This document shows positions 43,455 through 51,532 of a stretch of 64,000 bases of DNA, piece by piece. The stretch is from Ferrovibrio sp041906005 (GTDB taxonomy: Bacteria > Pseudomonadota > Alphaproteobacteria > Ferrovibrionales > Ferrovibrionaceae), in assembly GCF_041906005.1 (NCBI RefSeq), contig NZ_JAYRJY010000001.1:2232001-2296000 (forward strand). Reading direction: 5' to 3'. The notes under the pieces are model-generated. The model saw only the letters and a program-made list of their open reading frames with translations, was not told the origin of the DNA and did no database searches. How positions within the stretch are numbered: position 1 is the first letter of the stretch; the number at the start of each line of letters is the position of its first letter. Position numbers and translations under genes: made by a program.

Positions 43455-43808
43455 ATGGGCCGCCTGAGCACCCATGTTCTGGACACCATGCACGGCAAGC
43501 CGGCCGCCGGCGTGGCCGTGGAGCTTTATGCACTGGAGGGCGAAACGCGCCGTCTGGTGAAAAAGGTCGTCACCAACGCCGATGGCCGCACCGACGCGCC
43601 GTTGCTGATCGGCGAGGAATTCAAGCCCGGCCAGTATGAACTGGTGTTCCAGGCCGGCGATTATTTCCGCAAGGCCGGCGTGGCGCTGCCGCAGCCGGCC
43701 TTCCTCGATACCGTGCCGATCCGTTTCGGCCTGGCGGAACCCGACGGGCATTATCACGTTCCGCTGCTGGTTTCGCCCTGGAGCTTCTCGACCTATCGGG
43801 GGTCCTGA
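43455..43808 (+). CDS. uraH: 5-hydroxyisourate hydrolase (transthyretin-like)
   Basis: 117 aa. Converts 5-hydroxyisourate to OHCU between PuuD and UraD. It has LSTHVLDTMHGKPAAGVAVELY with the catalytic His, VTNADGRTDAP with the Arg, the HYHVPLLVSP strand, and the diagnostic C-terminal YRGS. Normal length. The deaminase gene follows after 2 nt. Confidence 0.95.
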   Translation: MGRLSTHVLDTMHGKPAAGVAVELYALEGETRRLVKKVVTNADGRTDAPLLIGEEFKPGQYELVFQAGDYFRKAGVALPQPAFLDTVPIRFGLAEPDGHYHVPLLVSPWSFSTYRGS

Positions 43809-43810
43809 CC

Positions 43811-44284
43811 ATGACCGACCATGCCGCCTTCATGCGCCGCGCGATTGATTTGAGCCGCGAACACATGAATGCCGGCCATGGCGGGCCGTTCGGCGCCGTG
43901 GTGGTGCTGGATGGCGCAATCGTCGGCGAGGGCTGGAACCGCGTTACCTCGACAAACGATCCCACCGCCCATGCCGAGGTGACGGCGATCAGGGAAGCCT
44001 GTGCGCAACTCGGGCGCTTCGATCTGAAAGGCGCGGTGCTCTATACCAGTTGCGAACCCTGCCCGATGTGTCTGGCCGCCACCTACTGGGCGCGCATAGA
44101 CACCGTCTATTACGCCAACGAACAGGCCGATGCGGCGGCGATCAATTTCGACGATGCCTTCCTCTACCGCCAGCTCGCGCTGCCGCGCGAACGCCGCACC
44201 ATGAAATGCGAACAGATCCTGCGCGACGAGGCGCTGGTCGTGTTCCGCGAATGGGACGCCAAGGCGGACAAGATTCCGTACTGA
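43811..44284 (+). CDS. Nucleoside/guanine deaminase of the cytidine deaminase superfamily
   Basis: 157 aa. Zinc site: PTAHAEVTAI (His ligand and catalytic Glu) and SCEPCPMCLAA (two Cys). The overall pattern, including GGPFGAVVV at the start and an ending close to GuaD-type enzymes, suggests guanine deaminase feeding xanthine into urate formation; a role on another purine is possible. The 3' end converges on puuD with a 9-nt gap. Confidence 0.85.
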   Translation: MTDHAAFMRRAIDLSREHMNAGHGGPFGAVVVLDGAIVGEGWNRVTSTNDPTAHAEVTAIREACAQLGRFDLKGAVLYTSCEPCPMCLAATYWARIDTVYYANEQADAAAINFDDAFLYRQLALPRERRTMKCEQILRDEALVVFREWDAKADKIPY

Positions 44285-44293
44285 CAGTCCGGC

Positions 44294-45481
44294 CTAGTCC
44301 AGCTTGGCGCCGGCGGCGATCCAGGCGCCGAGGATGGCGCGTTCTTCATCCGTGATTTCGGTGGCATTGCCCGGCGGCATGGCTTCGCTGCGCACCGCCT
44401 GCTGATTGATCAGAGCGGCGAAGCGGCGCATCTGCTCGGGCGTTTCCAGCATCACACCCTTGGGTGCCTCGGCGATGCCGTCAAAGGTGGGGCGCGCGGC
44501 ATGGCAGGCGACGCAACGTGCCGCCACGATTTTCTGCGCATCCTCAACGGTCGCGCCGCCCGCCAGCGCCTTGTGGCGCGGGTCCCACTGGCTGAAGAAC
44601 ACCAGGCCCACCACCAGCAGGAAAGCCACGGCGAGGAATTCGTAGCGTGTGCCACGGCCCTGGTTCTTCAGGTTGAAGAAATGCCGCACCAGGCCGCCGA
44701 TGATCATCACCACGGCCAGGATCACCCAGCCATAGGGATGGCCGTAGGTGACCGGATAATGGTTGCTGATCATGGCGAACAGCACCGGCAGGGTCAGGTA
44801 GTTGTTGTGCAGCGAACGCTGCTTGGCCTGCTTGCCATAGCTCGGGTCCGGTACCTGGCCGGCCAGCATCTGCGCCACCGCCTTGCGCTGGTTGGGGATG
44901 ATGTTGTGCGCCACGTTGGCGGTCATGATCGTGCCGATCAGCGCGCCGACATGCAGATAGGCGGCGCGTGCCGAAAACACCTGGGTATAGCCCCAGGCGG
45001 CAGCGACCAGCAGCACAAAGCCGACAACGGCCAAGGCCGCATCGTTCTTGCCCAGCGGCGATTTGCACAGCCGGTCGTAGATCACCCAGCCCAGCACCAG
45101 CGAGGCGACGCTTAAGGAGATGGCTTCCCAGCGGCCCATCGGCAGCACCTTGGCGTCGATCAGGTAGAGGTCGGCGCCGACGTAATACAGCGCGCCGAGC
45201 AGGAAGAAACCCGACAGCCAGGTGAAATAGGATTCATACTTGAACCAGTGCAGCTCCTTGGGCAGCTGCGGCGGGGCGACCGAGTATTTCTCGGTGAAAT
45301 AGAAGCCGCCGCCATGGATCAGCCAGGCCTGGCCCAGCACGCCCGGCTGCTGGTCGATGCCTTTGCGCAGGGAGTTGTCGAGCCAGACGAAGAAGAATGA
45401 CGAACCGATCCAGGCGATGCCGAAGATCAGGTGCATCCAGCGCAGCACCAGATTGAGCCATTCCAGGGCCAGGTCGATCAT
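44294..45481 (-). CDS. puuD: Membrane-bound urate hydroxylase PuuD with cytochrome c domain
   Basis: 395 aa. The N-terminal about 290 residues have eight or nine membrane segments beginning LEWLNLVLRWMHLIFGIAWIG, with MTANVAHNIIPNQRK and VTYGHPYGWVILAVVMIIGG (PuuD DUF989-type). The C-terminal domain is a single-heme cytochrome c with CVACH at about 321-325 and a Met ligand candidate in EAMPPGN. It oxidises urate to 5-hydroxyisourate and passes electrons to the cytochrome chain, so needs neither uricase nor free H2O2. GAGGGG precedes the ATG, and operator site c lies about 90 nt upstream. Confidence 0.93.
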   Translation of the reverse strand: MIDLALEWLNLVLRWMHLIFGIAWIGSSFFFVWLDNSLRKGIDQQPGVLGQAWLIHGGGFYFTEKYSVAPPQLPKELHWFKYESYFTWLSGFFLLGALYYVGADLYLIDAKVLPMGRWEAISLSVASLVLGWVIYDRLCKSPLGKNDAALAVVGFVLLVAAAWGYTQVFSARAAYLHVGALIGTIMTANVAHNIIPNQRKAVAQMLAGQVPDPSYGKQAKQRSLHNNYLTLPVLFAMISNHYPVTYGHPYGWVILAVVMIIGGLVRHFFNLKNQGRGTRYEFLAVAFLLVVGLVFFSQWDPRHKALAGGATVEDAQKIVAARCVACHAARPTFDGIAEAPKGVMLETPEQMRRFAALINQQAVRSEAMPPGNATEITDEERAILGAWIAAGAKLD

Positions 45482-45569
45482 GTTTTCCCCTCAGGTCCGC
45501 GCCGGAAGCGGTGTTGTGCGGCGCGGCAGCGGGTTCAAGCCGTAACGAGCGGGGGCAGGATCGTCAACC

Positions 45570-45585
45570 CGGATTGTGTACAATT
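45570..45585 (+). promoter_or_regulatory. Candidate GntR operator, site c
   Basis: CGGATTGTGTACAATT lies upstream of puuD, in the gap after the PAS-protein gene. It shares GGATTGT-TAC--TT with sites a and b. Confidence 0.5.
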
Positions 45586-45627
45586 TTACCGGCTGGGCTG
45601 CCCGCGTCGGCCCCGATGCCGGCCTGG

Positions 45628-46206
45628 TCAGCGCGGCGGCACCGGCACGGGCAGGCCCGGCACGTTGCAGGTGATGATCCGCACGATGCGGCCATCGCTG
45701 TCGCGCAAGGGCAGCACGATGCGATCCCAGTTGTTGATGGTGATCTCCATCGGCATCTCGTGCCAGGTGTAGAGCGGCTCCGGACGCAGCAGCATGGCGC
45801 GGTAGGTGGCGATATAGAAATTGCTGGCCAGCGAGCCGGTGACGATATCGGACGTGCGTTTGCCGGTCATGTCGAAGCCGGCGATGCGGGCCACCTCGCT
45901 GCCATAGAGGCGATAGCGGTAATCCGCGCCGTCATCCAGGATATCGAGCAGAAGGATGTAGCCCAGCGCCGGCCGCAATTCGAAGGGATCGATATGCTCC
46001 GGCCGCACGCTGCCATGGCGCTCGCGCAGGGCCTGCCAGTGCCGCAGCAGGAAGGGCAACTGTTCGGTCGGCAGGTCGTCGGGCGCCGGATTCCAGCGCA
46101 CCACGGGCGGCCGCAGACCCAGGGCCAGGAAAGGGGCGGCCAGCTTTGTCTGTCCGCCTTCCACCAGTTCGTCACGCATGGCATCGATGACCGCCAAGTC
46201 GCTCAC
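45628..46206 (-). CDS. PAS domain protein (PAS_5 type)
   Basis: 192 aa, GTG start after AAGGGAG. The central part has ELRPALGYILLLDILDDGADYRYRLYGSEVARIAG and FDMTGKRTSDIVTGS, followed by YTWHEMPMEITINNWDRIVLPLRDSDG, which fits the short PAS_5 proteins of alphaproteobacteria. There is no output domain, so it may work as a sensor partner or bind a ligand. Function unknown. Confidence 0.75.
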   Translation of the reverse strand: MSDLAVIDAMRDELVEGGQTKLAAPFLALGLRPPVVRWNPAPDDLPTEQLPFLLRHWQALRERHGSVRPEHIDPFELRPALGYILLLDILDDGADYRYRLYGSEVARIAGFDMTGKRTSDIVTGSLASNFYIATYRAMLLRPEPLYTWHEMPMEITINNWDRIVLPLRDSDGRIVRIITCNVPGLPVPVPPR

Positions 46207-46266
46207 AGGGCTCTCCCTTGTTGCGGATCCAGCTTGGCGGTCTTGCCGATAAGCCGCAAGAGGCGG

Positions 46267-46815
46267 TCAGTTCAGGTGGCGTGGCGGTTTGGGTGCCAGT
46301 TGCGCCAGCATGGCGCGCACGCCATCCAGATGCGGATTGAGGTTAAGGGCCGCGACGAAGGCTTCGATGGCGGCGGCGATTTCGCCCTGACGCAGACAAA
46401 TCTGGGCAAAGCCGCAGATGGCGCCGAAATGGCGCGGTTCCAGTTCCAGGGTGCGGTGGATATCGGCGATGCTCTGCAGGTCGCGCTGCGCCAGGTAATG
46501 CAGGGTAGCGCGCTTGTTCCAGGCTTCGGCCCAGTCAGGCGCAGTGTCGATCAGGGCGTCGAGAATCGTTTTGCCTTCAGCCAGGCGACGCCGTGCGATC
46601 GCGGAAATGGCGCGCTGCATGCGGGCCTCCAGCGCGGCATCACCATGGCTGGTCCAGATTGCCCAGATTTCATCCTCGATTTCATGGGCCGGTCGCGGTG
46701 GCGGAACGGCCTGCAACGCCACGAACAGGGTGGCCAGGCGGCCGTGGTGCGGCATGTCCACCTGCGCGGGTGGGCGCAGGATCAGCTTCAGCGTATCGGC
46801 AACCAATTGCAGCAT
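46267..46815 (-). CDS. TPR-like protein of unknown function
   Basis: 182 aa from ATG 46815; a GTG at 46878 would add 21 residues but has no better ribosome site. TPR-type helices are seen in AEGKTILDALIDTAPDWAEAWNKRATLHYLAQ, SIADIHRTLELEPRHFGAICGFAQI and EIAAAIEAFVAALNLNPHL. There is no signal peptide. It diverges from the histidine-phosphatase gene. Confidence 0.68.
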   Translation of the reverse strand: MLQLVADTLKLILRPPAQVDMPHHGRLATLFVALQAVPPPRPAHEIEDEIWAIWTSHGDAALEARMQRAISAIARRRLAEGKTILDALIDTAPDWAEAWNKRATLHYLAQRDLQSIADIHRTLELEPRHFGAICGFAQICLRQGEIAAAIEAFVAALNLNPHLDGVRAMLAQLAPKPPRHLN

Positions 46816-46907
46816 GGCGGTTGAAGCCTGCGGAATTTTCCGAATCCGGCTGGTCGGCCCGGGGTTCCGGCCTATCACTTAGTCTGCACGCGCCGGGAGA
46901 CGAGGGC

Positions 46908-47477
46908 ATGCGGTTTGCTTTCCATATGATCGCCTGTTTGTTGCTGGCCTGTGTCGCGCAGCCGGCACAGGCAAAGGATACGCGGGCCAGCGAGGATGTC
47001 TGGCAGGCTTTGCGCGCCGGGCGCGCCGTGGCGGTGATGCGCCATGCCCTGGCGCCGGGCACCGGCGATCCGCCCGGTTTCTGGCTCGATGACTGCGCCA
47101 CGCAGCGCAATCTCTCGGCCGAAGGCCGCGCCCAGGCGCGGCGCGTTGGCGCGGCGTTGCGCGCCAATGGCATCGCGGCGGCCATGGTGAAAAGCAGTGC
47201 CTGGTGCCGTGCGCGAGACACCGCAAGCGAACTCGGCCTCGGGCCGGTGGAGACCGAACCTTCGCTGAATTCCTTTTTCGGCGAGTCCAGCCGCGCGCCG
47301 GCCCAGATGGCGGCGTTGCGTGCCGCGATCGCCGCGCTGCCGCGCGACAGGCCGGCGGTGCTGGTGACGCATCAGGTGGTGGTCACCGCGCTGAGCGGCA
47401 TCTATCCGCAAAGCGGCGAGATGGTGGTGCTGGCACGCGACGGGCTGGCCGTGCTGGGGCGCATTCCGGTACCCTGA
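46908..47477 (+). CDS. Exported histidine phosphatase superfamily protein
   Basis: 189 aa with a signal peptide (MRFAFHMIACLLLACVAQPAQA, cut before KDTR). The phosphatase motif RHG reads VAVMRHALAPG, then SAEGRAQARRVGAALR, SAWCRARDTA and the second catalytic His in VLVTHQVVVTALSG. The first motif is RHA rather than RHG, as in the SixA-like and exported branches. The natural substrate is unknown. It converges on phnF. Confidence 0.82.
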   Translation: MRFAFHMIACLLLACVAQPAQAKDTRASEDVWQALRAGRAVAVMRHALAPGTGDPPGFWLDDCATQRNLSAEGRAQARRVGAALRANGIAAAMVKSSAWCRARDTASELGLGPVETEPSLNSFFGESSRAPAQMAALRAAIAALPRDRPAVLVTHQVVVTALSGIYPQSGEMVVLARDGLAVLGRIPVP

Positions 47478-47479
47478 CG

Positions 47480-48283
47480 TCACTCATAATGTTCGATGGT
47501 CAGCGTGACGTGGTCGGCGACGAAGCGCGCCCGCACGAATTCCACCGGCTTGCCTTGCGGATCGACATTGACGGTTTCGGTCACCAGGATCGGGCGGGTG
47601 CGCGGCAGGTCGGCCAGCCGGGCATCGCCGGCGCTGATCAGCTTGGCCGAAACGCGTGTGCTGCGGCGGCGATAATCATTGATGCCGACGGCTTTCAGCG
47701 CCGCAGTGATGCTGCCCTCGCGGGCGAAATGCTCAGGCATGTCGGGGAAGCGCCCGACCGGGAAATAATGGCTGCTGACGCCGACCGGCTTGCCGTCGGC
47801 CTTGTTCAGCGTCTCGATCTGCCAGAGCGGTGCGCCGGTGGGAATGCCCAATGCGCGGGCGATGTCGGCCGGGGCGGCCACCTGCTCGGCGAAGATCATC
47901 TCCCGCGTCGGTTTCTTCTGCATGGTCTGCAGGTTTTCGGTGAAGCGCGTGCGCGGGCCCAGCATGTATTCGAAACTGTCCTCGGCCACGAACATGCCGC
48001 GGCCCTGTTCGATGCTGACCAGGCCGGTCTCGGCCAGGCGGTTCATTGCCTGGCGCACCGTGTGCCGGTTGACGCCGAAACTCTGCGCCAGCTGCTTCTC
48101 GGTCGGCAATTGCACGCCCGGCTGGTAATCGCCGCGCCGGATCGCCTGTTCCATCGCCGCCGCGATCTGGCGCCAGACTGCCATGCCGCTGCCGCGCTCG
48201 ATGGGACCGGGTTCGGTCATGCCGGATTCGGCTTTGCCGTGTTCAGCTTTGCCATGTTCAGCTTTGCCTGTCGGGTCGGTCAT
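47480..48283 (-). CDS. phnF: Phosphonate operon regulator PhnF (GntR/HutC)
   Basis: 267 aa. After a variable N-terminus with repeats (GKAEH, GKAEH, GKAES), the HTH contains AVWRQIAAAMEQAIRRGDYQPG, QLPTEKQLAQSFGVNRHTVRQAMNRLAE and GLVSIEQGRGMFVAE; the UTRA effector domain follows (about 115-265). It diverges from phnG; the gap between them holds GTCTAGAC and a second palindrome, matching the HutC-type operator GT-N-TA-N-AC. It is the probable repressor of the phnG-N run. Confidence 0.9.
   Translation of the reverse strand: MTDPTGKAEHGKAEHGKAESGMTEPGPIERGSGMAVWRQIAAAMEQAIRRGDYQPGVQLPTEKQLAQSFGVNRHTVRQAMNRLAETGLVSIEQGRGMFVAEDSFEYMLGPRTRFTENLQTMQKKPTREMIFAEQVAAPADIARALGIPTGAPLWQIETLNKADGKPVGVSSHYFPVGRFPDMPEHFAREGSITAALKAVGINDYRRRSTRVSAKLISAGDARLADLPRTRPILVTETVNVDPQGKPVEFVRARFVADHVTLTIEHYE
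48224..48268 (-). repeat. Three 15-bp tandem repeats in the phnF 5' end
   Basis: Units GGATTCGGCTTTGCC, GTGTTCAGCTTTGCC and ATGTTCAGCTTTGCC (plus strand) encode GKAE(H/S) on the minus strand. Confidence 0.85.
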
Positions 48284-48328
48284 AAAAGCTTCTCCGAAAC
48301 GTGGCTTGATGGGGCGGCGATACTGGGA

Positions 48329-48349
48329 TAGACATATAGATGTCTAGAC
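48329..48349. promoter_or_regulatory. Candidate PhnF operators
   Basis: Two overlapping palindromes lie between phnF and phnG: TAGACAT-ATAG-ATGTCTA (48329-48346) and GTCTAGAC (48342-48349), the latter a perfect GT-N-TA-N-AC HutC-family site. A further TAGAC lies at 48355. Confidence 0.6.
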
Positions 48350-48378
48350 GAATTTAGACCCTTGCGCAAGAGGTCCAG

Positions 48379-48873
48379 ATGACCCCCCAGCCTTCCAACG
48401 GACAAACCGGCGCCGCCGAACAGGACGCGCGCCGCCGTCGCCTCAGCCTGCTGGCCCGCGCCGACCGCCAACGGCTGGAAGCCGCGTGGGAAAGCCTGGA
48501 GCCCAAGCCGGCCTTCCGCCGCCTCAAGCTGCCCGAGACGGGCCTGGCGATGGTGCGGGCGCGGGCCGGCGGCAACGGCCAGCGCTTCAATCTGGGCGAG
48601 ATGACGCTGACGCGTTGCGTGGTGGCACTGGAAGAGGGCGGCAGCGGGAACAGCATCATGGGCGTGGGTTATGTCGCCGGGCGCGACAAGCGCCGCGCCG
48701 AGCTGGCGGCGCTGTTCGATGCGCTGGCCCAGCAGCCACAGCATGCCGCGATGGTCGAGGCTGCGTTGCTCACCCCCACGCAGGATGACGCAGCGGCGGC
48801 CCGGCAGGCGCGCGCGGCGAAGGTGGCGGCCACCAAGGTCGATTTTTTCACGCTGGTGCGCGGCGAGGACTGA
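48379..48873 (+). CDS. phnG: C-P lyase subunit PhnG
   Basis: 164 aa. PhnG, H, I and J form the core complex; PhnG and PhnI help transfer the phosphonate to ribose of ATP. The family pattern is seen in RLKLPETGLAMVRARAGG, FNLGEMTLTRCVVALE and SIMGVGYVAGRDKRRAELAALFDAL, ending with the TKVDFFTLVRGED strand. AAGAGG precedes the ATG. phnH starts 3 nt after the stop. Confidence 0.93.
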   Translation: MTPQPSNGQTGAAEQDARRRRLSLLARADRQRLEAAWESLEPKPAFRRLKLPETGLAMVRARAGGNGQRFNLGEMTLTRCVVALEEGGSGNSIMGVGYVAGRDKRRAELAALFDALAQQPQHAAMVEAALLTPTQDDAAAARQARAAKVAATKVDFFTLVRGED

Positions 48874-48876
48874 GGC

Positions 48877-49497
48877 ATGAACCCGATGCAGACAGATGTG
48901 CAAATCACGCCCCCCGCCGCCGGTTTCCATGACCCGGTGCAGCAGAGCCAGCAGGCATTCCGTGTGCTGCTGGATGCCATGGCGCGGCCCGGCCGCGTGC
49001 TGGAGCTGAGCGATGAATGCGGCCGCCCTGAAGGTCTTTCGCCCGTGCTGGCGGCCGGCCTGCTCACGCTGGCCGATCTCGATACGCCCGTGTGGCTGGG
49101 GGCTGGCTTCGATACCGATGCGGTGAAGGCTTGGCTGCGTTTCCATACCGGCGCCCCGCTGGCCGCCAGACCCGATCAGGCTGCGCTGGCATTGCTGGAT
49201 GCGGCGCATGTGCCGGCGCTGGACAGTTTCGGCCTGGGCAGCGACGAGGCGCCCGAGCGCGGCGCCACATTGCTGGTGCAGGCGCCGTCGCTGACTGGTG
49301 CCGCCGCCATGACCTGGCGCGGACCCGGCATCAGGGAGAGCGTGACGATGCCGTTCTGCGGGTTGGACGTAGCCCTGTGGCGTCAGCGCGCGCAGCTTGC
49401 ATCGGTATTTCCGCGCGGACTCGACATCTATCTCGGTTGCGGCCGGCAGGTGATCGGCCTGCCGCGCAGCACGACGATTTCCTTCGGGGAGGCCTGA
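48877..49497 (+). CDS. phnH: C-P lyase subunit PhnH
   Basis: 206 aa. Core-complex structural subunit. Typical are GFHDPVQQSQQAFRVLLDAMARPGRV, LLTLADLDTPVWL, a GTDEAPERGATLLVQ-like segment (here GSDEAPERGATLLVQ), LTWRGPGI-like MTWRGPGI, and FPRGLDIYL. Separated by 3 nt from phnG and 2 nt from phnI. Confidence 0.93.
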   Translation: MNPMQTDVQITPPAAGFHDPVQQSQQAFRVLLDAMARPGRVLELSDECGRPEGLSPVLAAGLLTLADLDTPVWLGAGFDTDAVKAWLRFHTGAPLAARPDQAALALLDAAHVPALDSFGLGSDEAPERGATLLVQAPSLTGAAAMTWRGPGIRESVTMPFCGLDVALWRQRAQLASVFPRGLDIYLGCGRQVIGLPRSTTISFGEA

Positions 49498-49499
49498 TC

Positions 49500-50618
49500 A
49501 TGTATGTGGCCGTGAAAGGTGGCGAAACCGCCATCGAAAATGCCCATGCGTTGCTGGCGGAAGATCGCCGCGGCGCTGCGGCTGTGCCTGAGCTGAGCGT
49601 GGACCAGATCCGTGAGCAGCTTTCCCTCGGCGTCGACCGCGTGATGACCGAAGGCTCGGTCTACGATCCCGAACTGGCCGCGCTGGCGCTGAAGCAGGCG
49701 CGCGGCGACCAGGTGGAAGCCATCTTCCTGCTGCGCGCCTATCGCACGACCTTGCCGCGCCTGGCGGTCTCGCTGCCCATCGACACGGCGAAGATGCAGG
49801 TGTCGCGCCGCATCTCCTCCTGCTTCAAGGATCTGCCGGGCGGGCAATTGCTCGGCCCCACCTTCGACTACACCCATCGCCTGCTGGATTTCAGCCTGCT
49901 GGCCAATGGCGAGGCACCGGACATGGCGGCGCGCGGCGAACTGGCCGCCGAGTTGCCGCAGGTGGTCGACCTGCTGAACGCCGAGGGCCTGATCGAACAG
50001 GAAACGCCCGATGCCGATGATGCGCCAGTGGGCGATCTGACGCGCGAGCCGCTGATGTTTCCGGCCGGCCGCGATGTGCGGCTGCAGAACCTGGCCCGCG
50101 CCGATGAAGGCTATCTGCTTGCTTTGGGCTATTCCACCCAGCGCGGTTACGCCAAGTCGCATCCCTTCGTGGGCGAAATTCGCTCGGGCGAAGTGAGCGT
50201 CGAGATCGAAATCCCAGAACTGGGCCTGGTGGTCGATATCGCCGATATCACGGTGACGGAATGCCAGATGATCAACCAGTTCAAGGGCTCGAAAAGCGAA
50301 AAGCCGAAATTCACCCGCGGTTATGGCCTGGCTTTCGGCTATGCCGAGCGCAAGGCGATGGCGATGTCGCTGGTCGACCGCAGCCTGCGCGCGCAGGAGC
50401 TGGGCGAGGACCTGACCGCGCCGGCGCAGGATGCCGAATTCGTGCTCTATCACGCCGACAATGTGGAAGCCTCGGGTTTTGTGCAGCATCTGAAACTGCC
50501 GCATCACGTGGATTTCCAGTCGGAGTTGACGCTGGTGCGCATGATGCGGGCCGAGATCGAGGCTGCCGAAGCCGGTGCCGGCGCACCGCAAGCCGAATTC
50601 GAGGAGGCCGCGCAATGA
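49500..50618 (+). CDS. phnI: C-P lyase subunit PhnI
   Basis: 372 aa. With PhnG, H and L it transfers the phosphonate to C1 of the ATP ribose, releasing adenine. Family features: MYVAVKGGETAIENAHALLAE, EGSVYDPELAALALKQARGD, RISSCFKDLPGGQLLGPTFDY and FCLAYG-like RGYGLAFGYAERKAMAMSLVDRS. The length is normal. The stop overlaps the phnJ start by 4 nt (ATGA). Confidence 0.95.
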   Translation: MYVAVKGGETAIENAHALLAEDRRGAAAVPELSVDQIREQLSLGVDRVMTEGSVYDPELAALALKQARGDQVEAIFLLRAYRTTLPRLAVSLPIDTAKMQVSRRISSCFKDLPGGQLLGPTFDYTHRLLDFSLLANGEAPDMAARGELAAELPQVVDLLNAEGLIEQETPDADDAPVGDLTREPLMFPAGRDVRLQNLARADEGYLLALGYSTQRGYAKSHPFVGEIRSGEVSVEIEIPELGLVVDIADITVTECQMINQFKGSKSEKPKFTRGYGLAFGYAERKAMAMSLVDRSLRAQELGEDLTAPAQDAEFVLYHADNVEASGFVQHLKLPHHVDFQSELTLVRMMRAEIEAAEAGAGAPQAEFEEAAQ

Positions 50619-51532
50619 ACCTGCAGCAGGATTACGCCGCCAGCGCGGCGCAGGCGCCGCTGGCGGGTTATAACTTCGCCTTCCTGGACGAACAGACCAA
50701 GCGCATGATCCGCCGCGCCATCCTCAAGGCCGTGGCGATCCCGGGTTATCAGGTCCCGTTCGGCAGCCGCGAGATGCCGCTGCCCTATGGCTGGGGCACC
50801 GGCGGCATGCAGGTGACGGCTGCGGTGATCGGCGGCAACGATGTGCTGAAGGTGATCGACCAGGGCGCCGACGACACCACCAATGCCGTGTCGATCCGCC
50901 GCTTCTTCGTGCGCATGACCAACGTGGCCACCACCGAGAAGACGCGGGAGGCGACGCTGATCCAGACGCGCCACCGCGTGCCGGAAACGCCGCTGCAGGA
51001 AGGCCAGATCCTGGTCTATCAGGTGCCGATCCCCGAGCCTTTGCGCTGGCTGGAACCGCGCGAGACCGAGACGCGCAAGATGCACGCGCTGTCGGAATAC
51101 GGTGTGATGCATGTGAAGCTGTATGAGGACATCTCGCAGCACGGCCATATCTCGACCACCTACGATTATCCGGTGCTGGTGAATGGCCGTTACATGATGC
51201 GCTGCTCGCCGATCCCGAAATTCGACACGCCCAAGCTGCACATGAATGCCGCCCTGCAGCTGTTCGGTGCCGGCCGTGAGAAGCGCATCTATGCCGTGCC
51301 GCCTTATACCGACGTCAAGCCGCTGGATTTCGACGACCATCCCTTCGAGATCGAACGCTGGCCGGAAGCCTGCGCGTTGTGCGGATCGCATGACAGTTTC
51401 CTCGACGAGGTGATCCTCGACGACAAGGGTGGGCGCATGTTCGTCTGTTCGGATACCGACTATTGCGGCGAGCGCCAGGCGGCCGGCCATCGCGGCCACA
51501 TGGCCGCCCCTTATAAGGAGGCTGCGGAATGA
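50615..51532 (+). CDS. phnJ: Carbon-phosphorus lyase PhnJ
   Basis: 305 aa. The radical-SAM catalyst that cleaves the C-P bond of ribosyl 1-alkylphosphonate 5-phosphate. Cys253, Cys256, Cys278 and Cys284 keep the 3-22-6 spacing of the E. coli cluster and catalytic cysteines. Other motifs: YNFAFLDEQTKRMIRRAILK, MPLPYGWGTGGMQ, DDTTNAVSIRRFF and TRHRVPE. It overlaps phnI and phnK by 4 nt each. Confidence 0.97.
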   Translation: MNLQQDYAASAAQAPLAGYNFAFLDEQTKRMIRRAILKAVAIPGYQVPFGSREMPLPYGWGTGGMQVTAAVIGGNDVLKVIDQGADDTTNAVSIRRFFVRMTNVATTEKTREATLIQTRHRVPETPLQEGQILVYQVPIPEPLRWLEPRETETRKMHALSEYGVMHVKLYEDISQHGHISTTYDYPVLVNGRYMMRCSPIPKFDTPKLHMNAALQLFGAGREKRIYAVPPYTDVKPLDFDDHPFEIERWPEACALCGSHDSFLDEVILDDKGGRMFVCSDTDYCGERQAAGHRGHMAAPYKEAAE

